64,000 bases of DNA, from NCBI GenBank assembly GCA_037042915.1, contig CM073202.1, positions 1,178,001 through 1,242,000 on the forward strand. The letters run 5' to 3'. Shown here piece by piece: positions 36,299 through 46,431 of this stretch. The notes under the pieces are model-generated. The model saw only the letters and a list, made by a program, of their open reading frames with translations, had not been told where the DNA came from and made no database searches. Position 1 is the first letter of the stretch, and every line of letters begins with the position of its first letter. This stretch comes from Auricularia sp. M13. Lineage: Eukaryota; Basidiomycota; Agaricomycetes; Auriculariales; Auriculariaceae. A program made the position numbers and the translations under genes.

Positions 36299-37559
36299 TC
36301 ATAGGAAGTAGGTTGACTTGTCCTCGATGGCTGCACCATCCACGAAGAAATCAAGGTCGATCTGCAAGGCGGCCAGCACATTCCTAGCCGTCAGCTCGGC
36401 CATCTCGCTCCTCGCATATACCTCTGCGGACGCAGAGTGCGGAGTAATGATGACTTTGCGTCGGAGCGACTCGTCCAATAACGGGTGGTCCGTGGGAATA
36501 TCTAGTACGGCGAAGACAAAATGAGCGCTCGGCAGAAGTCTGACCGATAGCAGACTCACTGGGCTCTCCCTCAAGCACATCCAGTGCAGCGCAAAATATG
36601 CCTCCAGTCTTCAGGGTGTCCACGAGCGCGTTGGTATCCACAACTCCGCCGCGGGAAACGTTGACGAGGATAGCATGCTTCTTCATCTTGCCCAAAACTC
36701 GTGCGTCGATGCTGTGCCTAGTTTCTGGGTTGAGAGACGTGAGACACACGAGGAAGTCGCTCTGGGCAGCTAGAGTCTCCAGGTCTGGCTCATTGTGCAG
36801 CACCGTTGCCGGGTAAATGGTGGAGACGATATGGTGGAGGCGGGGAAACGTCTCCGGCGTGAACTCTTTAGGGGAGGACGTTTTGAAGAGTATGCGTGCG
36901 GGCGCCATGGGGAGGATGCGCTCGACGACCTTCTGCGCGATGCGTCCAAACCCATAGAATCCTACGGTGCGTCGCTGAACTGAGAGCCCGCAGAAAGACT
37001 GGAGGGAGAAATTATCAGCTGCAATGCATGGAGCATGCTTCATGACTCACGAGAGGAGTAGTGCTGGTGCTGTTGTAGACTTTGAGCCAGTCGCCGTTGC
37101 GCACGAGTTCGACGTGCTCTATCAGTCGCCGCATAGCGGTGAGCATGAGAAGCAACGTTGCGTTTGCCACAGCATCGTCACTCTTGTAAGGAGCTGCTAT
37201 CCGTGTTCATTCACATATACGTCGCCATTACTGTGCAACTGACTGTGCGCTACAGCGACTCCGCGTCGCTTGCATTCCTCGACGTCGATAAGGTCGTAGC
37301 CGACGGAGAATGTCGCAACTACACGCAGCGACCCCCCGGCTGCGTCGATCTGCTCCTTACCGAAGCGTCCAGCGTCGGACCAAACGATAGCAGCGTGTGC
37401 ACCGGGCAGCTGTGACATGAACCATGCGCGGCGCGTCTCGCCCGTTGCTGAGGCCGTTTCTGGTAGGCTGACCAACTCGATGAGGCCCGCATCATGCGCT
37501 CCTCGCAGGATATTTGAGGGCAGGTCGCGATAGATGCTCACCACACGTGGGGCAGGCAT
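36299..37559 (-). CDS. D-isomer-specific 2-hydroxyacid dehydrogenase (glyoxylate/hydroxypyruvate reductase-like)
   Basis: NAD(P)-dependent reduction of a 2-keto acid, most likely glyoxylate or hydroxypyruvate. Exons 37559-37244, 37193-37051, 36998-36560, 36501-36299; 366 aa, somewhat longer than the usual 320-340. N-terminal substrate domain with FSVGYDLIDVEECKRRGV; nucleotide motif VGFYGFGRIAQ; catalytic triad Arg in VNVSRGGVVD, Glu in LDVLEGEP and His in ITPHSAS. Introns 50, 52 and 58 nt, GT-AG. Tail-to-head with UNG1 before the retrotransposon landed between them. Divergent from the molybdate transporter. Substrate cannot be fixed from sequence alone. Confidence 0.9.
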
Positions 37560-37912
37560 TCTAAGCAGTAAACGGTCCGCCACCACAGCGTCTGTTGAAA
37601 GACTCGGATGACCGGAACGAATAGCGGGTAGGAGATTTGCCACTATGGGCCCTGGCTTGCACCAGGGTCCATTATCATTCTTTTGAGCCGATACATATAC
37701 CGTCCGTCGTTGTGAAATGTCAGGAGGCAAGCGTCGGAGTGGCCATGTCGTGGAGATTGAAATCATTCAACAGCTTTGACAAATACCGTCGCATCAACTC
37801 CAGCCTGAGGCTCACAGCTGCTGCCCGAGTTACTGCCAGCGCTTTGGGACATCCTACTCTACACGCCAAGCTGCTAGCACGTGGAGCTATGCTCATATAG
37901 ACCTGGACGGCT
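37560..37912. other. Divergent promoter region
   Basis: 353 bp between the dehydrogenase (-) and MOT1-type transporter (+) start codons. No gene or clear motif seen. Confidence 0.5.
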
Positions 37913-39205
37913 ATGCACCATTTCAGACGTACAGCGCAATACAACTGGCAGACTCTGCGCGCGTCACCGCTGGGCGAGCTATCTGGCTCGCTGGGCGACC
38001 TGGGCACGCTGCTACCGCTGATCGTTGCACTCACGCTGAATGAATCGATATCTCTGACGGCGACGCTGATTTTTACTGGCGCGTACAACATTTTGACTGG
38101 GATGCTCTTTGGCGTCCCATTACCGGTGCAGCCCATGAAGGCTATTGCATCCATAGCTCTCGCGCGCGACTACAAGTTGGAAGAGACTGCCGCAGCTGGG
38201 ATTGGCGTTTCGGCCGTCATAGCGTTTATGAGCGTGACGGGCCTCTTGCGTTGGATTGCGCATGTTGTGCCCATTCCCGTTGTGAAAGGCATCCAAGTTG
38301 GCGCCGGGCTCAGCCTCGTGCTGTCTGCGGGCGAGAAGATGTTCAAGCCGCTATCGTGGACAGGCCCGTCGCCGCTGGACAACTTGTTATGGGCGGCTGG
38401 CGCTGCTCTTGCACTGCTCGTGTGCACCCGTCGGCCACGCATCCCGTATGCTCTGGGTGTCTTCGTTCTGGGCCTCGTTTTGTCCAGCTGGAGCTACAGG
38501 TCCATTCCCACCATCCCCATCAGCATGCCGCGCTTTCCAACCATCGTACCCAGTTTCCCGACCTTCGTTCGAACCTTCTTCGCCGCCTCGCTCGGCCAGC
38601 TGCCGCTCACAACCCTCAATTCCGTCATCGCCGTCTCCCATCTGAGTGCAGACCTTCTCCGGGACGTACCCGCGCCCAGCGTGACGGCCATCGGGCTTTC
38701 TGTCGCCAGCATGAATTTGGCGGGGTGCTGGTTCGGTGCGATGCCTGCATGCCACGGCTCGGGCGGCCTCGCAGCGCAACACCGCTTTGGCGCGCGCAGC
38801 GGAGCGTCCATAGTAATTCTGGGCACGGCGAAGGTGCTGCTAGGGCTGTTCGCGGGAGACAAACTCGTGCGTCTCCTCGCGGCATTCCCGAAGGCGCTAT
38901 TGGGCGTCATGGTCCTTGCGGCTGGCGTCGAGCTTGCCAAGGTCGGCGTATCCCTCAACGATGGCGCGAGGGACCTGCTGTATGAGGACGAGGAAGGGCG
39001 CAACATTGCTCTGGTGCCCGACGAAGAGGAGAGGAAGGACCGCTGGACTGTCATGCTCGTTACCGTTGCAGGCTTGGTCGCGTTCCGGAACGACGCCGTT
39101 GGCTTCGTTGCAGGCATGGCTTGGCATTATGGCTTACAAGTTGGCAAACAGCCAACGTCGCACGGACGCGGAGAACGGGCCGCACTTCTCAACCACGCGC
39201 CCTGA
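37913..39205 (+). CDS. Molybdate transporter, MOT1 type
   Basis: Single exon, 430 aa, polytopic membrane protein of the sulfate-permease-related MOT1 family, which imports molybdate. Conserved signatures: GELSGSLGDLGTLLPLIVAL near the N-terminus, GVPLPVQPMKAIASIAL, and FGAMPACHGSGGLAAQHRFG near residue 285, all diagnostic of MOT1. About ten hydrophobic segments. A long acidic loop (YEDEEGRNIALVPDEEERK) precedes the last membrane segment. No intron, unusual here where most genes carry several. No STAS domain, as expected for MOT1. Molybdate specificity is inferred from family. Eukaryotic gene symbols in this family clash with the unrelated yeast MOT1, so none is given. Confidence 0.93.
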   Translation: MHHFRRTAQYNWQTLRASPLGELSGSLGDLGTLLPLIVALTLNESISLTATLIFTGAYNILTGMLFGVPLPVQPMKAIASIALARDYKLEETAAAGIGVSAVIAFMSVTGLLRWIAHVVPIPVVKGIQVGAGLSLVLSAGEKMFKPLSWTGPSPLDNLLWAAGAALALLVCTRRPRIPYALGVFVLGLVLSSWSYRSIPTIPISMPRFPTIVPSFPTFVRTFFAASLGQLPLTTLNSVIAVSHLSADLLRDVPAPSVTAIGLSVASMNLAGCWFGAMPACHGSGGLAAQHRFGARSGASIVILGTAKVLLGLFAGDKLVRLLAAFPKALLGVMVLAAGVELAKVGVSLNDGARDLLYEDEEGRNIALVPDEEERKDRWTVMLVTVAGLVAFRNDAVGFVAGMAWHYGLQVGKQPTSHGRGERAALLNHAP

Positions 39206-39831
39206 ATCGACACATCGTTTCAATTGACGGTCTCGACAATGCAATGCATACTTCGGCGAATAGACAAATCGATGCGGGCGAGCTTCCTGTGGCATCTTCT
39301 GTGCACCTGCGAAGCTGTTCGGTGTATGTATGACAACCTTTCCCCTGGTTCCAATGGACTTAACCACGTCAGTGGATGTTCAACACCGGTCAGAATGTGC
39401 GTGCAGGCGGTGGCACCTACCGAAGGCTTCTTACAATAATTAACTGTTCCTTTCAGATATCAGGCGGCCTGCCTGCCTTCCGAGATGGGAACAACAATCG
39501 CAGAGCGCGGTAACGCAGCCCGCGAGGGACCGCTTAGCTGAGTGCTGGGTACTGAGTTGCTCCCCACGCCCGGGTGACATAGCAGTCTCCAAATGTGTTT
39601 TGCCCTTAAACATCCTCGCGCTGCCCGGACACTTTACGCCGCGTGGCGCAGGGATGTCAGGCGCGCAGAATCCGGCGTTAGCAGCAGAAGCGCTCGCTCA
39701 TCTCGGGATGCGTATAGATAGTGTGCTAGCTGGCACGACACTCAGCGGCCTCCCACGGTTCCACCATCGGATCTCTGCCATGATTGTTTTGGGTGACACG
39801 CGGCCCTGGCTCTCCCTCTGTGGCATCGACC
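39206..39831. other. Intergenic
   Basis: 626 bp between the transporter stop and the GMC oxidoreductase start. Upstream in-frame codons from 39784 exist, but the ATG at 39832 directly begins the signal peptide. No other gene recognised. Confidence 0.5.
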
Positions 39832-41846
39832 ATGACCCGTCAGGCTGCCGTGTTCCCGATCTGCTCCCTGGCGGCCAAATTCGCTGTCTTCGCCTCCCTT
39901 GCTGCAGCTGCAGTTGCAGGCGATCTTGACATCAACGTGAATGATCAGACTTTCGACTATATCATCGTTGGCGGCGGTTTGAGCGGCCTCGTAGCTGCCA
40001 ACCGCCTTAGCGAAAATTCTCGTGGTAAGTGTGCGCTTCTGTAGCTGGAATCTTTATTGAGAAGTTGCGCAGTATCCGTCCTAGTCGTGGAATATGGCCC
40101 TATCGACAGGAGCAACAGGACACTCGTTCCCTACTATGCCACTTCCGTGAATAGCGCCGACATGTTCAACATCAGCTCTGCCCGGGAACCCTATATGGGC
40201 AATGTATCGTTTGCTCTAACTGCAAGCTCTGTGGCCGGTGGCGGCTCGACTGTCAATGGAATGCTATTTGGGCGTGCATCAGCTGCAGACTACGACTCCT
40301 GGGAACACTTAGGGAATAAAGGCTGGGGCTGGGCAGGTCTCCTTCCCTACTTCAGGAAGGTAGGGTGTAGGCGCAACCAAAGACCAGTCATAGCTGAAAG
40401 CGGCAACTTAGGCCACAACCTTCACCCCCCCTACGCCCTCCGTCGCACAAACGCTCAAGTATACCTGGAACAAGTTTTACTATGGCTATGGTCCCCAGCA
40501 AGCCAGTTACCCTGATTTTCAGTACCCTGATATCTGTACGCCTGAAATGACTTCCCAGAATGCGCGCCCGTGCTGATTTGTTGATAGACAAGTTTTTCGC
40601 CGGCCTTGAGGAGATGGGCGTGCCTTTCCAGAAAGAACATGCTGCAGGCAATGCTACAGGCGTTTTCTGGGCACCCTCCTCCCTTGACCCCAAGACTCGG
40701 ACACGCTCTTCGTCTCTCACGGCATACTACGATAGCGCGTCGGGTCGCAGGAACCTCAAACTACTGACTGAGCACCAGGTCACGCAGATTGTGCTGTCAG
40801 ACGACCTGACCGCCACGGGTGTCAAGGTGCTTGACCGCGCAACCAAGAAGATGATCACCATCCATGCCCGCAAGGAAGTTATTTTGGCCACAGGCGCCAT
40901 CCACACGCCACACCTGCTGCAACTTAGTGGCATTGGCCCAAAGGCTGTCCTCAACGCCGCAGGCGTCAAAACGAAGCTCGACCTCCCGTCCGTCGGCAGC
41001 AACTACCAGGACCATCCCGTCGCGTACCTCATATTCACACTGAAGCAGAGCTTTCCCGACGCTAGCACCCTATCCACCAACGCAACCTTCAACGCGCTCG
41101 CATTGCAGCAGTACATCGATCACCGCTCTGGCCCCTACACGCGCGCACAGGGCAACTCGCTCGCCTTGCTCCCGCTGCACACCATCGCCGGCGCCGACGC
41201 AACAACATCCCTCGTCGCGAACCTCACCGCCCAAGCCGCAAAGTCCTACCTCCCGTCCATCTACGCCGACAACGCGCTCCTCAAGGGCTTCCAGGCGCAA
41301 CGCGCCCTGCTCGCCGCCCAGTTCCGCGCCGGCAGCGTCGCGGCGGTCGAGTTCCCGTTCTCCGGCACCGGGTTCACGCTCAACGCGCTGCAGAAGCCGC
41401 TGTCGCGCGGGACGGTGCACCTGAACGCGAGCGACCCGGCCGGCGCGCCCGTCGTCACGCACCACGCGCTGCAGAACCCGTTCGACAGGGCCGTGCTCGC
41501 CGCCGCGCTCGAGTACATGCGCGCGCTCTTCAAGACGGCCGCGCTGAGCGTCATGGAGCCCGTGGAGACTGCACCGGGGCCGGACGTGCAGGGCGAGGAG
41601 GCGCTGTTGGAGGCGTTGATCAGCGCGGGGCTCGTCGCGCCGACGTTCGCGCATCCCAGTGGGAGTTGCCCGATGATGCCGCGGCATTTGGGCGGGTGTG
41701 TTGCACCGGACTTGCGCGTGTATGGGACGAAGAGGCTCAGTGTCATCGACGCGAGCATCATGCCCATTATTCCTGCGAATCATCTGCAGGCGACCATGTA
41801 TGCGGTCGCAGAGAAGGCGGCGGATTTGATCAAGGCGAGGGCATGA
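39832..41846 (+). CDS. Secreted GMC oxidoreductase (AA3-type)
   Basis: FAD-dependent alcohol or sugar oxidase/dehydrogenase, probably extracellular and possibly part of lignocellulose decay. Exons 39832-40024, 40073-40359, 40412-40535, 40588-41846; 620 aa. Hydrophobic signal peptide (CSLAAKFAVFASLAAAAVAG), FAD Rossmann motif FDYIIVGGGLSGLVAANRL, GGGSTVNGMLFGR, and GMC signature 2 (GAIHTPHLLQLSGIGP). The C-terminal pair is His in FAHPSGSC and His in IPANHLQATMYAVAEKAADL, positions of the catalytic His pair in aryl-alcohol oxidase. Several N-glycosylation sequons (NISS, NVSF, NATF). The downstream half of exon 4 is much more GC-rich than the start. Substrate not deducible. Confidence 0.92.
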
Positions 41847-41937
41847 GGGTCGCGTCTGGAAGACTTAGTCGACATTAAATGTATAATACATAGGTCTGCG
41901 TTTGTACTGTACATCATCAGGACACCCCGTACAGAGC

Positions 41938-43479
41938 TCAATCGCTCTGTATCTCAGCTTGCACTGCAACTGCTGCCTTCTTCTTTTTCTTCTTCTTTTT
42001 CTTCTTGGCTGGTGCTGTCTCCAGCTCGTCCGTCGCCTTCCGCTTTGCCGAGCTATCGCCAGGGTTGACACAGACGAAGCAAGAGACGAAGAAGCCATTC
42101 GTCTTGTCCTCGCCAGGCATGCAGCGCACCAGGGCGTTGGCGTCAGCTTCTACGCCGTCGCCCTGCAGCTCGTCCGCAAGGCCACGCCGCGGCCACGACG
42201 ACAAAACTTCGCTCCGCGGCGCAAGCGTCCACTTGCCCGCAGCGTGGAGAAGGGCAGCACGGACGACGCGCTCGTTCTCCGTCGCGTGGACGCTGCAGGT
42301 CGAGTACACGATGCGCCGGACGTTGGGGAAGGTCATGGCGTGTGCGATCATGGACTGCTGGAACGCCGCGAGACGTTCCAGGCGTTCTTCGAGCGCGTCG
42401 TCGGCCTCTTCGTCGCCGTCCGAGGAAAGAAGGTAGTCGAGCCGGTTTACGATGCCCGAGCCGCTGCAGGACGGGTCCAGTAGGATGTGCGTCGCGCGCG
42501 CGTACTCTGCGTTTTCTTTCGCGCGCGGGTCGATCGAGAGGAAGTCGACGTTCCGCGCGCGGACGTTTGACGCGCCTGCCCGCGCGAGCATTGTTTCGAG
42601 CGTCTTGAAGCGGCGTTTGTCGCGCTCGAAAGCGTACAACTACGGCGGTGTCAGTTGGGCAATGGGCAAGACGGTTGAGTAAGCACTCACGGTGCCGCGG
42701 TTGCCCATGAGCGCTGCGAGATGCGTCGTCTTGTTGCCCGGAGCGGCAGTCGCGTCGATCACGACGGCGTCGTCGCGCGCGGGCGGGTTGAGCGCGAGAG
42801 CGGGGAAGCACGACGCCTTGTCCTGCAGAATTAAGTCGCCGCGCACGTACGCCGGGTCGTCCGTCATGGCAGCGCGGGCATCGAACGCAAGCAAATTTGG
42901 GACATGGGCGTCTTGCACGAAGGTCTTGCCGCTGCTCTCGTCGCCCAGGACGTAGCCGCGCGACGCGAGGTCGTCCAGAGCGGCCTGCAGACTCGTCTTG
43001 AGCGTGTTGACGCGGACGTAGCGCGGGATGCTCGCCGCGCGCGGGTCGGCGTGCTGGATGAGGTCCTCGTTCGAGCGCGCCCCGCGCTTTATTTTTGCGC
43101 GCGTGAGCTCGGCGTGCAAGCGCGTTTTATGGCGCAGTATTGCCTGCTTGAGCGGCCCGTCGCCAGCCTGGATGCCGCCCTTGGCGAGCAACACGTCGTG
43201 CACGAGCACCAGAGTCAGACTGCGCGACGTGAGCACGCGTTTCTCGGACTGGATGAGCTTGGTCGTGTCGATGATCTCGTTCAGCACGGGCTTGTCTGCC
43301 GCGTGCTCAGCGCTGTGTATTGACAATGGCGGGCAGTAGTTACATTTGAGAGTCTGAAGGACGAGCGCGGCGACCCGCTTCCTGTTCTGGGCGGGGAGCG
43401 CACCGATGATGCCCTTCACTGAGCCCTTCTTCTCATCCAGCTTGTCTAGCACGCTCGCGGCCTCAAAGTAAAAGTTCAT
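41938..43479 (-). CDS. RCM1: 25S rRNA cytosine-C5 methyltransferase (Rcm1/NSUN5)
   Basis: SAM-dependent NOL1/NOP2/Sun-family enzyme that makes m5C in large-subunit rRNA in the nucleolus. Exons 43479-43344, 43295-42691, 42639-41938; 480 aa. Starts MNFY as Rcm1 does. Motifs: RYVRVNTLKTS, QDKASCFPAL, SAM site DATAAPGNKTTHLAAL, catalytic DPSCSGSG and second Cys in YSTCSVHATENE, then TNGFFVSCFV. The C-terminus ends in a run of ten or more lysines, a likely nucleolar signal, encoded by repetitive AAG/AAA. Introns 48 and 51 nt, GT-AG. Convergent with the GMC gene (about 90 bp apart), divergent from DnaJ. Confidence 0.95.
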
Positions 43480-43840
43480 CTCATCTGAAAGTGGAGTGAG
43501 TCAGCATCAGGATATGACTAGACTGGGAGCGGTAAGGATCAGAAAAAAAAGGTATCCGCACACGCACGCGTCGGACAATGTAGATAAGATAGAATTATAC
43601 TAGCATCATGTAGACCAAGGCAGCAGGACGCTCAGACTTACCACGCTGAGGGTCCGGGTGTTGTGAGCAGAACGCCTTCCGGGTGGGAAAGGAAAAAAAA
43701 AGGAAGGAAGGAAGAAGAGCTTTGAGTCGGAACGGACCGGCCTGCACGCTGGATTTCAGAGCCGCTCTTTCCGTTTGTGCTCACCCTGACCTCCGTCGCT
43801 GTGGCATAACCAGCACGAGGCACCTAAACGACCTCCCACA
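43480..43840. other. Divergent promoter region
   Basis: 361 bp between RCM1 (-) and DnaJ (+) starts. Contains purine tracts (AGAAAAAAAAGG near 43540 and GGAAAAAAAAAGGAAGG near 43690). No gene recognised. Confidence 0.5.
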
Positions 43841-45642
43841 ATGGCCGTCGACACGACGCTCTACGATTTATTGGGCCTCGCGCCCAGCGCCAGCGATGGT
43901 GCGACTTTTCGCGCGCCAGTACGTGGGCGCCGTCGCTGACCGCGCGCAGACGAGATCAAGAAGGCATATCGCAAAAAGGAAAGTAAATCTCAGCCATGAG
44001 TGCGGTCAAGTACTTATGAACCCTTGTAGGCCATGCAACACCATCCCGTAAGCCGAGCGAGTAGCCTTGAAGGAACGCCCATGCTAATTGCAGTGGCATT
44101 TGCATTCAGGACAAAGTACGCGTCCCCGCCCTGCGCATAACCTCCTTCTGACATGAACAGAACCCGAATGACCCTTCCGCGCACCAAAAATTCCAAGAAA
44201 TGGCAAACGCGTGAGCATGCCACACGGACCGCATTCGCTGGACGCTGACGGGCCCTTAGCTATGACATACTCTCAGATCCGAATACGCGCGCCGTATACG
44301 ACCGCGGCGGGCTGGAAGCGCTGAACGGTCCAGGCGGCCCCGGCGGGATGACGAGCGACGACCTGTTCGAGACGCTGTTCGGCGGTGGCTTCCAGTTCGG
44401 CTTCGACTTTGGCGGTGGGCCCCGCAGCAAACGCCAGACAAAGGGCGAGGACACGATCGTGCCGCTCGACGTCACGCTCGAGGACCTGTACAACGGCAAG
44501 ACGGTCAAGATGACCATGGAGAAGGAGGTCATTTGCTCCGGCTGCTCCGGGTGCGCCAATTCCACAGCCGAGATTGCGCGCCTCGTGCTCATCACCGCCC
44601 TTGATCCAGGAGCGGCGCGCGCGGGAACCACAAGCCGAAAAAGTGCGCGAAATGCGACGGGAAGGGCTTCACGTATGCGAATAGCCAGGTACGCATGCAT
44701 TGTAAGCAATATGCGTGCATTATTCAATGCTAACAAACCCTACAGCAAGGGCGAGGTCAGCTTGGCGTGCAGCAGATAATATGTCCAGACTGCGACGGAG
44801 AGGGTGAGCGGCTCAAGGAGAAGGATCGGTTTGTGCGCTCGTAAATCCATTCTGGAGGTCCTCACGCGTTTGCAGGTGTAAGAAGTGCAAGGGCGAGCGT
44901 ACGGTAAAGGAGAAGAAGCGGCAAGAAATCACGATCGACAGGGGCATGGGCGACCGCGAAAAGATCGTACTCGCGGGCGAAGGTGATCAGCGGGTGCGCG
45001 TCGTTTTGTTTTGTTAGCGGGCACCCGGCATTCACGCTGCACTACAGCCAGGCGTACCACCGGGCGACGTGATATTCGCCCTGCGCGTCGCGCCGCATCC
45101 GGCGTTCGTGCGCGCGGGGCAGGACCTGCTCGCGCGCGTGCGCATCACGCTGTCCGAGGCGCTGCTGGGCTTCTCGCGCGTCGTGCTCACGCACCTCGAC
45201 GGGCGCGGCATCCGCGTCTCGTCGCCGCGCGGCAAGGTCGTGCGGCCGGACGACGCGATCGTCGTCAAGGGCGAGGGCATGCCCGTGCGCAACTTCGGCG
45301 CGCCCGGCGCGCACGCCAGCCGCGGCGACCTCTTCATCGTGTTCGAGGTGGAGATGCCCGACGCGGAGTGGCTCAAGACTGTTGACGTCGCCGCGCTCGA
45401 GAAGCTCCTGCCGCCGCGAAAACCGCCCATGGTGCCCGCGCCGGCGGTCGTCGAGGACGTGCGGTACGAGCCCACGGATATCGCCGCTGTGAGCCTCCGA
45501 CGCGCTTCTCATTCTTTCCTGTCTGACGCACATGTAGTTCGGCGAGAACGACGAGGAGGGCTGGGAAGACGACGACAGCGAGGACGACGACGACGATCTG
45601 CACGACCATTTGCACGGCCAGCCGGACTGCCAACCGCAATGA
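43841..45642 (+). CDS. Class A DnaJ/Hsp40 co-chaperone
   Basis: Type I J-protein activating Hsp70, similar to Ydj1/Mas5. Eleven exons: 43841-43898, 43950-43978, 44030-44047, 44110-44115, 44161-44210, 44260-44550, 44610-44688, 44746-44828, 44876-44993, 45048-45488, 45538-45642; 425 aa. J-domain YDLLGLAPSASDDEIKKAYR, KKAMQHHPDK; Gly/Phe region (FGGGFQFGFDFGGG); four zinc repeats CSGCSGSG, CAKCDGKG, CPDCDGEG, CKKCKGER; C-terminal substrate domain from GDQRPGVPPGDVIF. Acidic tail ending in CQPQ, a CaaX-like farnesylation box as in Ydj1. Two peculiar points: intron 2 (43979-44029) starts GAAAGT (GA-AG), and exon 4 is 6 nt (GACAAA) and supplies Asp-Lys of HPDK. Both are forced by the reading frame. 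Confidence 0.92.
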
Positions 45643-46431
45643 ACGCGCGCCATTTATTCTCATGCTGCATGCACTATCAACGCCCTTGCATCCCACCCAC
45701 CCACCCACCCACAACTACCCCCCGCTTTGCCTTGCATCGACACCCACCGCTCAATCCGCGTTTAATCCAACATTTGTCTTTCCATTGCAGAATCTTTGTC
45801 GATGTGTTGCGCATATCTTCCGGTGAACATAGATGTTGCCCTTGTCCGCGGTGCCGGCGTACGTCTGAACGGTTGGAGTTGCCAGTTCTGCATGATGTGC
45901 AGCCGTGGCCAGCAGGAGCCGGGCTTCCTTCCGCCAGTTGACTCCTTATTACAAGCGTCGGCGGGACGTTCAATGCGGACGGAAGGACTGTGCTGCTGAA
46001 CTTTGCAATTGGGAGCATCGGTATAAGTAGTGCCCGACCTTCACGCTGGCGGCCAGATGCTTTGCGCCCATCGTCAGCTTGCTGGGTTTGTCAACGAGTG
46101 CGAATCGCGCAATGACCAGAATGACCGAGATGTTGCAGTGGCTCAAACAATCGATCAATATGGATGCTATCTCTTCCTGAGCTCCGTGCGTGACGTGCGT
46201 CCACGCGCCGAGAGATATGCATTTGAATTGCGGTACTGAATCGAGGTCATGTTCACTGATACTTACTATAGATCTGGACGAGTTTTCCATGGCACGGCGC
46301 AGGGGTGCGGATAAAGGGCAAAAACAAGGGGATGCCGCGCAACTTGATTACTTGATCTCGTTCTACCGACGTCGCCTGGCCAATTGGAGTTCTGAGACAG
46401 CCTGTACACTCTGCGCGCTGCTCCTAGAATG
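45643..46431. other. Convergent interval, possible small minus-strand ORF
   Basis: 789 bp between the DnaJ and CFA-like stops. A 106-codon minus frame at 45970-46290 (starts MENSSRSIVSI, contains ISLGAWTHVTHGAQEEIA) has fairly protein-like composition but no recognised domain. Its only donor-like site (GTAAGT) lies 24 nt after the ATG. I do not call a gene. A CCCA microsatellite lies at 45692-45711. Confidence 0.3.
45692..45711. repeat. CCCA microsatellite
   Basis: Five tandem CCCA units in the DnaJ 3' region. Confidence 0.85.

Noticed and set aside
36299-41846. A metabolic gene cluster (dehydrogenase, molybdate transporter, GMC oxidase)
   Set aside because: Adjacent but with mixed orientation and no backbone synthase or shared pathway evident; more likely chance neighbours.
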